Source: Terrabacter sp. Ter38 (GTDB lineage: Bacteria; Actinomycetota; Actinomycetes; Actinomycetales; Dermatophilaceae). Taken from it: a DNA stretch of 64,000 nucleotides. A model generated the notes under the pieces. It was not told the origin of the DNA. It worked only from the letters and a program-made list of their open reading frames with translations, and made no database searches. Position numbers and translations under genes: made by a program. The stretch's first letter is position 1, and each line of letters starts with the position of its first letter. Shown here one piece after another: positions 25,881 through 33,487 of this stretch. The DNA lies in contig NZ_JALJRZ010000003.1 of NCBI RefSeq assembly GCF_024519435.1, positions 62,001-126,000 of the forward strand. Reading direction: 5' to 3'.

Positions 25881-25952
25881 GCTTCCCCTCCAGTCACATC
25901 TGCCCCTAATGTTGCTTCTTGCACCTGCGTGCAGTTTCGCCGGAGGGGAAGC
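25881..25952 (+). promoter_or_regulatory. Long inverted repeat enclosing a candidate promoter, upstream of HTH gene
   Basis: GCTTCCCCTCC (25881-25891) is perfectly complementary to GGAGGGGAAGC (25942-25952). Between the arms lie a -10-like TAATGT (25907-25912) and a smaller inverted repeat TGCAC-N4-GTGCA (25920-25933). The start codon of the HTH gene is 42 bases downstream. The element could be an operator array, possibly autoregulatory, or a structured leader. The -35 (TTCCCC) is poor, so the promoter call is weak. Confidence 0.45.
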
Positions 25953-25994
25953 CGTCGACGCGCGGGTGCAACCCACCGAAGATCGGGGTAACAC

Positions 25995-26195
25995 ATGTCG
26001 AATGAGCGCCAGCTCGCCGAGGTGCGGTTTCTGACCGTCGCCGAGGTCGCCTCGATCATGCGCGTGTCGAAGATGACCGTCTACCGGCTCGTCCACGGCG
26101 GAGACCTTCCGGCCGTACGCGTCGGCCGCTCCTTCCGGGTTCCGGAGGATGCGGTGCACAAGTACCTCCAGACGTCCTACATCGACACCGCGTGA
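25995..26195 (+). CDS. Excisionase/MerR-type helix-turn-helix regulator (Rv0500A-like)
   Basis: 66-residue DNA-binding protein: VRFLTVAEVASIMRVSKMTVYRLVHGGDLPAVRVGRSFRV is a single winged-helix of the HTH_17/BldC family (residues 10-50), ending with AVHKYLQTSYID. Close relatives occur throughout actinobacteria next to the bS22-like and SDR genes (Rv0500A-Rv0500B-Rv0501 in M. tuberculosis, recalled). Conservation this high in a tiny regulator suggests a basic cellular role, but its targets are not known to me. ATG 25995 follows a GGGGTAAC leader. A strong terminator lies right after the stop. Confidence 0.88.
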   Translation: MSNERQLAEVRFLTVAEVASIMRVSKMTVYRLVHGGDLPAVRVGRSFRVPEDAVHKYLQTSYIDTA

Positions 26196-26215
26196 CAGCA
26201 GCGTCACCACGCACC

Positions 26216-26257
26216 CCGAGGGGGCGGCCGCGACCACCGGTCCGGCCGCCCCCTCGG
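26216..26257 (+). terminator. Strong hairpin terminator after the HTH gene
   Basis: Perfect 15-base-pair stem, CCGAGGGGGCGGCCG (26216-26230) with CGGCCGCCCCCTCGG (26243-26257), 12-base loop, 20 bases past the stop codon. It separates the HTH transcript from the bS22 transcript. Confidence 0.85.
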
Positions 26258-26286
26258 CATGGGCGCAGGTGGGCTGGAGGACGCTT

Positions 26287-26316
26287 TTGGGCTAGGGAGC
26301 CCGTACGCGCTACCCT
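26287..26316 (+). promoter_or_regulatory. Candidate promoter for the bS22-type gene
   Basis: TTGGGC (26287-26292), 18-base spacer, TACCCT (26311-26316), about 105 bases upstream of the small ribosomal-protein gene. The leader between promoter and ATG is long for a 32-residue product. Confidence 0.5.
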
Positions 26317-26421
26317 GTGAGCCTGTTCGGCTCGTGAAGTTCGACCTACCCCTCTCCGAGGGGTGTCGACGCAGGTCGGCACCAGCTCAGTTCGAGGACA
26401 CGTCTCACGACAAGGACAAAC

Positions 26422-26520
26422 ATGGGTTCTGTCATCAAGAAGCGCCGCAAGCGGATGGCGAAGAAGAAGCACCGCAAGCTGCTGCGCAAGACGCGCCACC
26501 AGCGTCGCAACAAGAAGTGA
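26422..26520 (+). CDS. Small ribosomal protein bS22 (AURKAIP1/COX24-type, 32 residues)
   Basis: ATG 26422 to TGA 26520 encodes 32 residues beginning MGSVIKKRRKRMAKKKHRK and consisting mostly of Lys, Arg and His. It corresponds to the very small actinobacterial protein (Rv0500B in M. tuberculosis) seen in mycobacterial ribosome structures near the decoding centre of the 30S subunit and related to the C-terminal motif of mitochondrial AURKAIP1. The position between the HTH gene and an SDR gene matches the mycobacterial order. It is easily missed by gene callers because of its size. Promoter at 26287-26316; no strong Shine-Dalgarno beyond AAGGAC. Confidence 0.92.
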   Translation: MGSVIKKRRKRMAKKKHRKLLRKTRHQRRNKK

Positions 26521-26816
26521 CCTGACCAGCTCAGGTATCTCGGCGGCATCGCCCCGCACGCTCTCGACCCTCACCTCCGGTGGGGGTCGTTCGCGTTCCG
26601 GGGTCGGTCGGACACCAGGCGCTCGACGAGCGCCCAGGGAGAGTCTCGACACATCCGACCATCCGGTGCCGCGCCCGGGTACGGATCGAGCAGGGTCTCG
26701 GTAGGCTGCGAGAGCGGGGGAGCGAGCACCTTCCTCCGCAGCCCGCGCCACCCTCGAGCCCGCTCGAGCAGCGCCCGCGCACGACGTCCGCACCGACCGA
26801 CGACTGGAGGATTCCG

Positions 26817-27863
26817 ATGGCCAAGGTCGTCCTGGTCACGGGGGTGTCCCGCTACCTCGGTGGCCTCTACGCCCGCAGGCTCTCGACGGATCCGTCGATC
26901 GAGCGCATCCTCGGTGTCGACGTCGTGCCGCCCAAGCACTCCATCGGCCGGGCTGAGTTCGTGCGCGCCGACATCCGCAACCCGATGATCGGGCGCATCA
27001 TGACGCAGGCCGAGGTCGACACGGTGGTGCACATGAACGTCATCGCGACGCCCAAGGACTCCGGCGGTCGGGTGACGCAGAAGGAGATCAACGTCATCGG
27101 CACGATGCAGCTGCTCGCCGCGTGCCAGAAGTCCGAGTCGGTCTCGCGGCTCGTCGTGAAGTCCTCCGCTGCCGTCTACGGCTCCTCGCCCCGCGACCCG
27201 GCGATGTTCAGCGAGGACATGAACCCCAAGACCCTGCCGCGGACCGGCTTCGGCAAGGACTCCGTCGAGGTCGAGGGCTACGTCCGGGGCTTCTCGCGGC
27301 GCCGGCCCGACGTCGAGATCACGATGCTGCGCCTGGCCAACGTCGTGGGACCGAGCATCCACACGGCCATCACCGACTACTTCTCGCTGCCCCTCGTGCC
27401 GATCCCGCTCGGTTACGACGCCCGTTTCCAGTTCATCCACGAGGACGACGCCACCGCGGCCATGATCCTCGCGACCACCGGGCCGCCCGCCGGGATCGTC
27501 AACGTCGCCGGCGACGGTTTCCTCACCGTGACCCAGTGCACCGCCATCGCCCGGCGCCCCGTCGTCCCGGTGCCGCTCTCGGCCGCCGGGCTCATCGGCA
27601 ACATCGTCCGGCGCAGCGGCTTCGCCGACTTCTCCTCCGACCAGCTGACCATCCTCGCCTTCGGCCGCGGGCTCGACACGACCCGGATGCGCTCCGTCCT
27701 CGAGTTCGAGCCGGCCTTCACCACGCGAGAGGCGTTCGAGGACTACGCGCGTCACCTGCGGCCCGCCGTCCCCGGCGTCGAAGGTGTCGGCGAGGTCGTC
27801 AGCGACGCCGCCGGCGGCACCGCCGCAGCCCTCTCCCGCGTCTTCGACAGGATCCAGCCGTGA
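26817..27863 (+). CDS. NAD-dependent epimerase/dehydratase-like SDR (Rv0501-like)
   Basis: 348-residue extended short-chain dehydrogenase. The nucleotide-binding motif is VTGVSRYLGGLYARRL, with the Asp at the end of strand 2 (ILGVDVVPP) and the strand VDTVVHMNVIATP. The Ser-rich active-site strand VVKSSAAVYGSS is present, but the usual Tyr-x3-Lys is not where expected: the segment reads TGFGKDSVEVEGYVRGF, so the catalytic Tyr may be replaced by Phe or displaced. It may bind a nucleotide sugar without classic epimerase chemistry. ATG 26817 has GGAGG eight bases upstream. The stop overlaps the acyltransferase start (GTGA), matching the Rv0501-Rv0502 pairing. Confidence 0.82.
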   Translation: MAKVVLVTGVSRYLGGLYARRLSTDPSIERILGVDVVPPKHSIGRAEFVRADIRNPMIGRIMTQAEVDTVVHMNVIATPKDSGGRVTQKEINVIGTMQLLAACQKSESVSRLVVKSSAAVYGSSPRDPAMFSEDMNPKTLPRTGFGKDSVEVEGYVRGFSRRRPDVEITMLRLANVVGPSIHTAITDYFSLPLVPIPLGYDARFQFIHEDDATAAMILATTGPPAGIVNVAGDGFLTVTQCTAIARRPVVPVPLSAAGLIGNIVRRSGFADFSSDQLTILAFGRGLDTTRMRSVLEFEPAFTTREAFEDYARHLRPAVPGVEGVGEVVSDAAGGTAAALSRVFDRIQP

Positions 27864-29710
27864 GCGCCGACCCGAGCAAGGCCGCCGACTCGACGACGTC
27901 CGGCGAGACCGAGACGACGAAGGCCACGTCCGCCCCGTCGACCTCCACGACGGGAGCACCGAAGCCGACCGCGACGAAGCCAGCGAGAACGAAGCCGGCG
28001 AGAACGAAGCCGACGAAGGCGAAGTCCGCGAAGCCGACCAAGACGAAGACGACGAAGACTCCGAAGACGGCGTCGAGGACCGCGCCGGCCACGAAGGCCG
28101 CCGAGTCGGCCACGGTCACGAGCGACAGGCCTGCCGCGACCTCGGGCCGTCCCGCCCGGGGTGCCTTCGCGGCCGGAGCGGCCCGGGCGTCGGGCGAGCG
28201 CCGGCGCCGCGCGGGAACGCCCCTCGTCCCCACCGCGCCGGTCGAGGTGAGCCCCGCGCGACGTCTCGCGACCAGGGCGGGCGCCGACACCGTCGCCGAC
28301 GACGTCATCGAGGCAGCGGTGACCGAGGGCCCGACCGAGCCCGAGTCCCGCCCCGCCCGGACACCGTCGAGCCCATCCGCGCGCGACGAGGTCGCGAGCG
28401 AGCAGGCCGACGCCGTCGGCTCCGCCGCGCCCACCGAGACCAGCGAGCCCGACCAGCCCGACGAGGCCTTCGAGGTCGCCGACATCACGGAGCCCGGAGA
28501 CCCCGCCGACACCCTGCCCGCCGAGCCGACCCCGCCCCGGACGAGGCCGAGCCGCGCGTCGATGCGTTCGCCCCGTCGCCCGGGCCCGGGGGAGCCCGCC
28601 CGGCTGCGCGCCGTCCCGCCCGTCGAGGAGGTCCCCCAGCGCAGCGTCCGCTCCGAGACCGAGCCGGAGACACGGCATACGCCCGCTGGAGACGGGGGTG
28701 GCTGGGAGCACGCGCTGACGTCGGGGCTTCAGTCGCGGGCCGAGAAGCTCGTCGGCGCGGTGCTCGACGGGGCCGAGCTCAGCTCGGAGTCCCGTCCGGG
28801 CCCGGCCGAGCTCGTCGAGCTCGCCGTCAACGTGCTGCGCGCCGCCGCCACCTCGGCCGGGGTGCCCGCCGAGGAGGTCGAGCGCCAGGTCGCCGAGACC
28901 CTCGCCTACCTCCGGCGCCGGCTCACGGGCGACTACGTCGTCGACGAGTTCGGCTTCGACGAGGACTACACCGTCAATGTCCACCTGCCGCTGCTGCGAC
29001 CGCTCTACCGCTCGTGGTTCCGGGTCGAGGTGCGCGGCATCGAGAACATCCCCGACGTCGGCGGAGCGCTCGTCGTCGGCAACCACTCCGGCACCATCGC
29101 GATGGACTCCCTCATGACGCAGGTGGCCGTCTACGACGAGCACCCGCGCAACCGGCACCTGCGGATGCTCGGCGCCGACCTCGTCTTCCAGATGCCCTTC
29201 ATCGGCACCATGGCCCGTCGCTCGGGCACGACCCTTGCGGCCAACTCCGACGCCGAGCGCCTCCTGAGCAGCGGCTCCCTCGTCGGCGTCTGGCCAGAGG
29301 GCTTCAAGGGTGTCGGCAAGCCGTTCAGCGAGCGCTACAAGCTGCAGCGCTTCGGCCGCGGCGGGTTCGTCTCGGCCGCCCTGCGCGCGGGCGTGCCGAT
29401 CGTGCCGGTGTCGATCGTCGGGGCCGAGGAGATCTATCCGATCCTCGGCAACATGCCCGCCGTCGCCCGGCTGCTCGGGCTGCCCTACGCCCCGATCACG
29501 CCCACCTTCCCGCTGCTCGGCCCGCTCGGCATGGTGCCGCTGCCGAGCAAGTGGCTCATCGAGTTCGGGCCGCCCATCGAGACGACGAGCTTCGGGCCCG
29601 AGGCCGCCGACGACCCCATGCTCGTCTTCGACCTCACCGACCAGGTGCGCGAGACGATCCAGCAGACGCTCTACAGCCTGCTCATGCAGCGCAAGTCCGT
29701 CTTCCTCTGA
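27860..29710 (+). CDS. PlsC-type acyltransferase with long histone-H1-like N-terminal extension
   Basis: 616 residues from GTG 27860. Residues 1-270 are low complexity: a Lys/Thr/Pro/Ala-rich block (about 32-80, repeats of TKPAR and TKxxK type) followed by acidic, Pro- and Glu-rich sequence. Residues 280-355 are helical (LTSGLQSRAEKLVGAVLDGAE to VAETLAYLRRRLTG), and 365-616 form the acyltransferase: VVGNHSGTIAMDSL (His-x6-Asp variant of the NHxxxxD site), LVGVWPEGFKGVGKPFS (the PEG motif) and VPIVPVSIVGAEEIYP. Related to Rv0502. It probably acylates a lipid precursor at the membrane. The basic tail could contact DNA, RNA or acidic lipids; its purpose is unknown. Confidence 0.82.
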   Translation: MSADPSKAADSTTSGETETTKATSAPSTSTTGAPKPTATKPARTKPARTKPTKAKSAKPTKTKTTKTPKTASRTAPATKAAESATVTSDRPAATSGRPARGAFAAGAARASGERRRRAGTPLVPTAPVEVSPARRLATRAGADTVADDVIEAAVTEGPTEPESRPARTPSSPSARDEVASEQADAVGSAAPTETSEPDQPDEAFEVADITEPGDPADTLPAEPTPPRTRPSRASMRSPRRPGPGEPARLRAVPPVEEVPQRSVRSETEPETRHTPAGDGGGWEHALTSGLQSRAEKLVGAVLDGAELSSESRPGPAELVELAVNVLRAAATSAGVPAEEVERQVAETLAYLRRRLTGDYVVDEFGFDEDYTVNVHLPLLRPLYRSWFRVEVRGIENIPDVGGALVVGNHSGTIAMDSLMTQVAVYDEHPRNRHLRMLGADLVFQMPFIGTMARRSGTTLAANSDAERLLSSGSLVGVWPEGFKGVGKPFSERYKLQRFGRGGFVSAALRAGVPIVPVSIVGAEEIYPILGNMPAVARLLGLPYAPITPTFPLLGPLGMVPLPSKWLIEFGPPIETTSFGPEAADDPMLVFDLTDQVRETIQQTLYSLLMQRKSVFL

Positions 29711-29773
29711 CCGGCGCCCGCCCGTGACCGCCGGTCGCGGGCGTCACCGCGAGCGGACCGACACGGGCCCAGG

Positions 29774-31081
29774 TCAGGGCAGGATCTTCGTCGGCAGCGG
29801 CAACGGGACCGTGGGGACGCCGAGGGTCACCGACGGCAGCGGGACCGTCGCGCCGGGAAGCGTGACGCCACCGCCGCCGACCCCGATCGTCGAGGACGTG
29901 ACACCGACCCCCGGCAGGCTGACCGTGACACCGGGGAGCGTGACCCCGCCGCTACCGACGCCCACGGACGAGCTCGTCACCCCGACGCCAGGCAGGTTGA
30001 TCGTGCCGCCCGGGAGGGTGACGCGGCCGGTGACGGTGACGCCGGGCACGGAGACGCCGGGCCCGGGCACGCCGCCCGGGACGGTCGCGGAGACCACCGG
30101 GGGCCGTGGTGCCGAACCGGTGGGCCGTGGGGTCGTCGTGGCCCCCGGTCGCGACGACGCCGGGCCCGGGGCGGGCGTGCCGCTCACCGCGCTGCTGGGC
30201 CGGACCGCACCGGGCAGTCGTGCCAGGGTCTGACGGGCCTGGGTGGCCCGGTCGCCGCAGACGCTGCAGGCAGCCATTTCCCTCAGGGTGGCCACCTGGC
30301 CCGCCCCGAGCAGGTCGCGCAGACGCTGCCAGGACGCGAGCGAGTCGGCAGGCACCCGCGGTCGCATCGCGTCGACCTGCGGGATCGCGCGGGTGTAGAA
30401 GTCGGCCAGCTCGGTCAACGCCTCAGGGCGGTGCTCGGTGCGGTAGACCTCCATGAGGATGGTCTGCGCGCGACCGGTCGCGTCCGTCGCGGCGTCGTAG
30501 GCCGTGTCGAGATCGTGCGGTGACGGCGACCCGCCGTCGATGAGGTCGCGCGCGTCGGCGATGTGCTCCTGCGCCTGGGCGAGGTAGGTCAGGCCCTCGT
30601 CGTAGCGGGAGCCCGCCAGCTGGACGGCGGCGCGGTCGAGCAGCTGCTTGACGCCGTAGAGGGCGTCGCCGGGCACGGCCGAGCGGGACGCGAAGCCGAG
30701 GGCACCGCCGATGACGAGGATGCTGGCGGCCGCGGCGGCGATGAACTTCAGCGGTCGCGCCGCGACACGGAGGATCGACACGGTGCCGCCGTCGCGCGGA
30801 CCGTCTCCGGGTGCATCTGCTCGGGCGGGGCCGTCCTCGTCGCGGTCGACCCGGTCGGGGAGCGCGAGGGGGACGAGGGGCGTGACCGCGGTGGCATCGT
30901 CGGCCAGCAGCCGGGCGCGCAGGTCGGAGACGAACTCGGCCCGCGGCGCCAGGCCGGCCTGGTCGACGGCCTGCACGGCGTGCAGCACCGCGACGAGCTC
31001 GAGGATGCCGGGCTCGGAGACCTGCTCGCCCTCGAGGGCACGCTGGAGGAGCTCGCCGTCGGCGTTCGCACCGATGTCCAT
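29774..31081 (-). CDS. RsbN-like anti-sigma factor / DUF5667 membrane protein
   Basis: 435 residues. An N-terminal cytosolic segment (GILELVAVLHAVQAVDQAG) is the sigma-binding part in DUF5667 proteins. One transmembrane helix (KFIAAAAASILVIGGALGFA, about residues 103-123) is followed by an extracytoplasmic helical DUF5667 domain (DALYGVKQLLDRAAVQLAG to a C-x2-C motif, ACSVCG). The final 130 residues are a Pro/Gly/Val-rich tail containing two copies of a 26-residue repeat (PGVGVTSS[ST][VI]GVG). The gene follows the BldN-like sigma gene, as rsbN follows bldN in Streptomyces, so it likely sequesters that sigma factor. ATG 31081 has GGAGG upstream. Confidence 0.78.
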   Translation of the reverse strand: MDIGANADGELLQRALEGEQVSEPGILELVAVLHAVQAVDQAGLAPRAEFVSDLRARLLADDATAVTPLVPLALPDRVDRDEDGPARADAPGDGPRDGGTVSILRVAARPLKFIAAAAASILVIGGALGFASRSAVPGDALYGVKQLLDRAAVQLAGSRYDEGLTYLAQAQEHIADARDLIDGGSPSPHDLDTAYDAATDATGRAQTILMEVYRTEHRPEALTELADFYTRAIPQVDAMRPRVPADSLASWQRLRDLLGAGQVATLREMAACSVCGDRATQARQTLARLPGAVRPSSAVSGTPAPGPASSRPGATTTPRPTGSAPRPPVVSATVPGGVPGPGVSVPGVTVTGRVTLPGGTINLPGVGVTSSSVGVGSGGVTLPGVTVSLPGVGVTSSTIGVGGGGVTLPGATVPLPSVTLGVPTVPLPLPTKILP

Positions 31082-31403
31082 GTCCCTCCTCCGTCTCTCG
31101 CGTCCGTCGGTCCGTCGTGCTGGGTTGCTGGCTGGTCGTGCCGTCAGGGCGTGTCGAACGTCCTCGCCCGACCCGGCGGCCCCGGCCGAGACGACACGGC
31201 ACGGCATACGACACGTGGTGCGGCGAGGGGTGGGTGGTGCGGGTCGTTCGTCAGGGGCCGGAGCACCGCCATCGCTGCCACCCCGCCGCCTGCGTTCACA
31301 CGTCCCACGGTCGCGCCGGTCAGCGCGCCGAGCGTCGGTCCGGGCGCACACGCACCGTCCCTACGCCATGAGAACGACGAGGGTGCCGGTGGGGTTACGC
31401 GCA
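31082..31403. other. Gap between bldN-like and rsbN-like genes
   Basis: 322 bases between the end of the sigma factor gene and the start of its presumed anti-sigma gene. Frames open across it give no recognisable product. It contains one iterated octamer copy (31202-31209). A separate promoter for the rsbN-like gene may lie here but I cannot point to one with confidence. Confidence 0.5.
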
Positions 31404-32177
31404 TCACAGCTCGACTCCTTCGAGAGCCTTGCGCAGGGCCCGGGTCGCCCGCAGCTGGAGCTGCTTCACGGCTCCCTCGGACTTGTCGAGGACCTTCGCC
31501 GTGTCGGCGAGGCTGAGACCCTGGAGGAAGCGCAGGGTGATGCACTCGGCCTGGTCGGGGCCGAGCTCCTTGATCGCCGAGACGAGGCGCTCGTCGCGCA
31601 GCCGCGTCAGCACCTCGGTGTCGGGGGCGTCGACCCGCTGGTCGGCGTCACGCATGTCGGCGGTCGCCACCTCGAACCGGAACTTCGCCGACTTCACGTG
31701 GTCGGCGATGAGGTTGCGCGCGATGGTGACGAACCACGCCGCGATGTCCTTGCCCTGCCACGTGAACGAGTCGATCCGGCGCATCGCCCGGAGGAAGGTC
31801 TCGGACGTGAGGTCCTCGGCGAGCGCGCGGTTCGCGACCCGGACGAGCACGTAGCGGAAGACCGTGTCGACGTAGACGTCGTAGAGCTGCGCGAAGGCCT
31901 CCTTGTCGCCACCTTGGGCGAGCTCGACGAGGGCAGCGATGCGGGCCTGCTCGTCGGCGTCGCGCTCCGGGTGCCGTCGCCAGCCGGCAGCGCCTGGGGA
32001 GCCCAGGGAGCCCGGGGAGCCCGGGGAGGTGCGGGTCAGACCGCCGCCCTCGGCGCCCGCGTCGGCCAGGGCCGACCAGATCGCGTCGAGCGCCGAGCGC
32101 CACGTCGGCAGGGCGTATGCCGTGGGCGCGAGGATCGCCGGGACCGTGCCCGGGAGCGCCGGGCAGGCAGGCGTCAT
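31404..32177 (-). CDS. bldN: ECF sigma factor of the BldN group
   Basis: 257-residue ECF sigma factor. Region 2 is seen as AFAQLYDVYVDTVFRYVLVR, NRALAEDLTSETFLRAMRRI and DSFTWQGKDIAAWFVTIARN; region 4 as LGPDQAECITLRFLQGLSLA and TAKVLDKSEGAVKQLQLRA. The sequence is strikingly similar to Streptomyces BldN, including the N-terminal extension: residues 18-24 here read PTAYALP, where Streptomyces has PTAYAVP in the pro-region that is processed. ATG 32177 is my start; ATG 32252 is possible. In Streptomyces BldN governs aerial development; here its role is unknown. Downstream lies the RsbN-like gene. Confidence 0.88.
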   Translation of the reverse strand: MTPACPALPGTVPAILAPTAYALPTWRSALDAIWSALADAGAEGGGLTRTSPGSPGSLGSPGAAGWRRHPERDADEQARIAALVELAQGGDKEAFAQLYDVYVDTVFRYVLVRVANRALAEDLTSETFLRAMRRIDSFTWQGKDIAAWFVTIARNLIADHVKSAKFRFEVATADMRDADQRVDAPDTEVLTRLRDERLVSAIKELGPDQAECITLRFLQGLSLADTAKVLDKSEGAVKQLQLRATRALRKALEGVEL

Positions 32178-32351
32178 CGACGCCCGCCCCGGGGTCGTTC
32201 CCGGTGCGAGGACAGGTGGGGGCCGACGACCCGACGTCCTGTTCGCGCGCATTGTGGACAGTCTGTCGGAACGCGCCCGCGCATGGGACCCCGGTGACGT
32301 TTTGTGGTGCACCCGACGTCCGGCGCCGTGAGCGTGCCTACAGTGGACGGC

Positions 32352-32660
32352 ATGACGAGCGAGCAGCCCCTCGACGCTCCAGACGCTCCCGCGGTCCCGG
32401 CTGCCGGAGTCCCGGCTGCCGGGGTCCCACCGCGGGTCGTCCTCCTCGGGCGCGCCGGATGCCACCTGTGCGACGAGGCGCGCGCCGTCGTCGAGCGGGT
32501 GGCGGGCGAGCTCGGCGTGACCTGGCAGGAGCAGTCCGTCGATGACGACCCGGAGCTGCTGCGGCGCTACGCCGAGCAGATCCCGGTGACGTTCGTCGAC
32601 GGGAGGCGCCACGACTTCTGGCGGGTCGACGAGGCACGCCTGCGCGCCGCGCTCCGGTGA
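32352..32660 (+). CDS. Glutaredoxin-like (DUF836) thiol-disulfide protein
   Basis: 102 residues. After a Pro/Ala-rich N-terminus with two PAAGV repeats, the thioredoxin-fold core shows VVLLGRAGCHLCDEARAVV with the redox motif C-H-L-C, the cis-Pro loop QIPVTFVDG and a C-terminal helix. It matches the small glutaredoxin-like protein (Rv0508 type) that precedes hemA in actinobacteria. The reductant and target are unknown. ATG 32352. It lies upstream of the Rex-controlled promoter of rex-hemACDB and may be transcribed separately. Confidence 0.85.
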   Translation: MTSEQPLDAPDAPAVPAAGVPAAGVPPRVVLLGRAGCHLCDEARAVVERVAGELGVTWQEQSVDDDPELLRRYAEQIPVTFVDGRRHDFWRVDEARLRAALR

Positions 32661-32708
32661 CCTGCCTCACCGGTGCATCCCATGCCGTGGTAGGCCGTCG
32701 AAGTCAAC

Positions 32709-32738
32709 TTTGTGCATGGGTTCACAAACGTCTAGCCT
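32709..32738 (+). promoter_or_regulatory. Rex operator overlapping the rex-hemACDB promoter
   Basis: The inverted repeat TTTGTG-N8-CACAAA (32709-32728) matches the outer part of the Rex operator known from Streptomyces (TGTGAAC-N3-TTCACA); the right half TTCACA is exact. It covers the -35 (TTGTGC, 32710-32715) of a promoter whose -10 is TAGCCT (32733-32738), spacing 17. Since rex is the first gene, this predicts autoregulation by NADH/NAD+. Confidence 0.85.
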
Positions 32739-32803
32739 GATCGGGTCCCCACGTGCTCCGCGTGTGGCAGAACGCCTCGTTCGAGAGGAGCCGGTGAGCA
32801 AGA

Positions 32804-33487
32804 GTGTCCGCCGACCCAGCACTGCGTCGCGAGATCCCCGACGCAACCGTCGCGCGGCTTCCCGAGTACCTCCGAACGCTCTCGCGCCTCGCTGAGGACG
32901 GCGTCCTGTCGGTCTCGTCGGAAGAGCTCGCGGCCGAGGTCGGAGTGCGCTCCGCGCAGCTGCGCAAGGACCTCAGCCACCTCGGCTCCTACGGGGTCCG
33001 CGGCGTCGGCTACGACGTCGAGACGCTCGCTCTCGAGATCTCCCGCGCCCTCGGCCTGACCGAGGACTGGCCCGTCGCCATCGTCGGGATGGGCAACCTC
33101 GGGCACGCGCTCGCCTCCTACTCCGGCTTCGTCACCAAGGGCTTCCGCATCGTCGGTCTCTACGACGATGACCCCGCCCTCGCCGACGAGAAGATCGTCG
33201 GGGTGGCGATCCGCCCCCTCGCCGAGCTCACCGAGCACCACGCCGTCGACCCCATCGCCATCGGCGTCATCGCGACGCCCGCGCCGGCTGCGCAGGCCGT
33301 CTGCGACGCCCTCGTCGGCGCAGGCATCAGCTCGATCCTCAACTTCGCGCCCGCCGTGCTCTCGGTCCCGAGCGGCGTGGACGTACGCCGGGTCGACCTC
33401 TCGACCGAGCTGCAGATCCTCGCCTTCCACGCCCAGCGCAAGTCGCTGGCCGCGGGCGACCTCCGGGCGGCGGTGGCCGCCCCATGA
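32804..33487 (+). CDS. rex: Rex, NADH/NAD+-sensing redox repressor
   Basis: 227 residues. N-terminal winged helix (PEYLRTLSRLAEDGVLSVSS, then AAEVGVRSAQLRKDLSHLGSYG, the DNA-recognition region) and C-terminal Rossmann domain with VAIVGMGNLGHALASYSGF and VGLYDDDPA for NAD(H). NADH binding releases Rex from operators in Streptomyces and Bacillus. Start GTG 32804 follows GGAGCCGGTGAGCAAGA. First gene of a tightly overlapping operon with hemA (ATGA), hemC and hemD, followed closely by hemB. Candidate operators lie at 32709, 61631 and 63015. Confidence 0.95.
   Translation: MSADPALRREIPDATVARLPEYLRTLSRLAEDGVLSVSSEELAAEVGVRSAQLRKDLSHLGSYGVRGVGYDVETLALEISRALGLTEDWPVAIVGMGNLGHALASYSGFVTKGFRIVGLYDDDPALADEKIVGVAIRPLAELTEHHAVDPIAIGVIATPAPAAQAVCDALVGAGISSILNFAPAVLSVPSGVDVRRVDLSTELQILAFHAQRKSLAAGDLRAAVAAP

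Noticed and set aside
31144-31275. Small open frame between the bldN-like and rsbN-like genes
   Set aside because: Codon use and predicted peptide look random; no ribosome-binding site of note.
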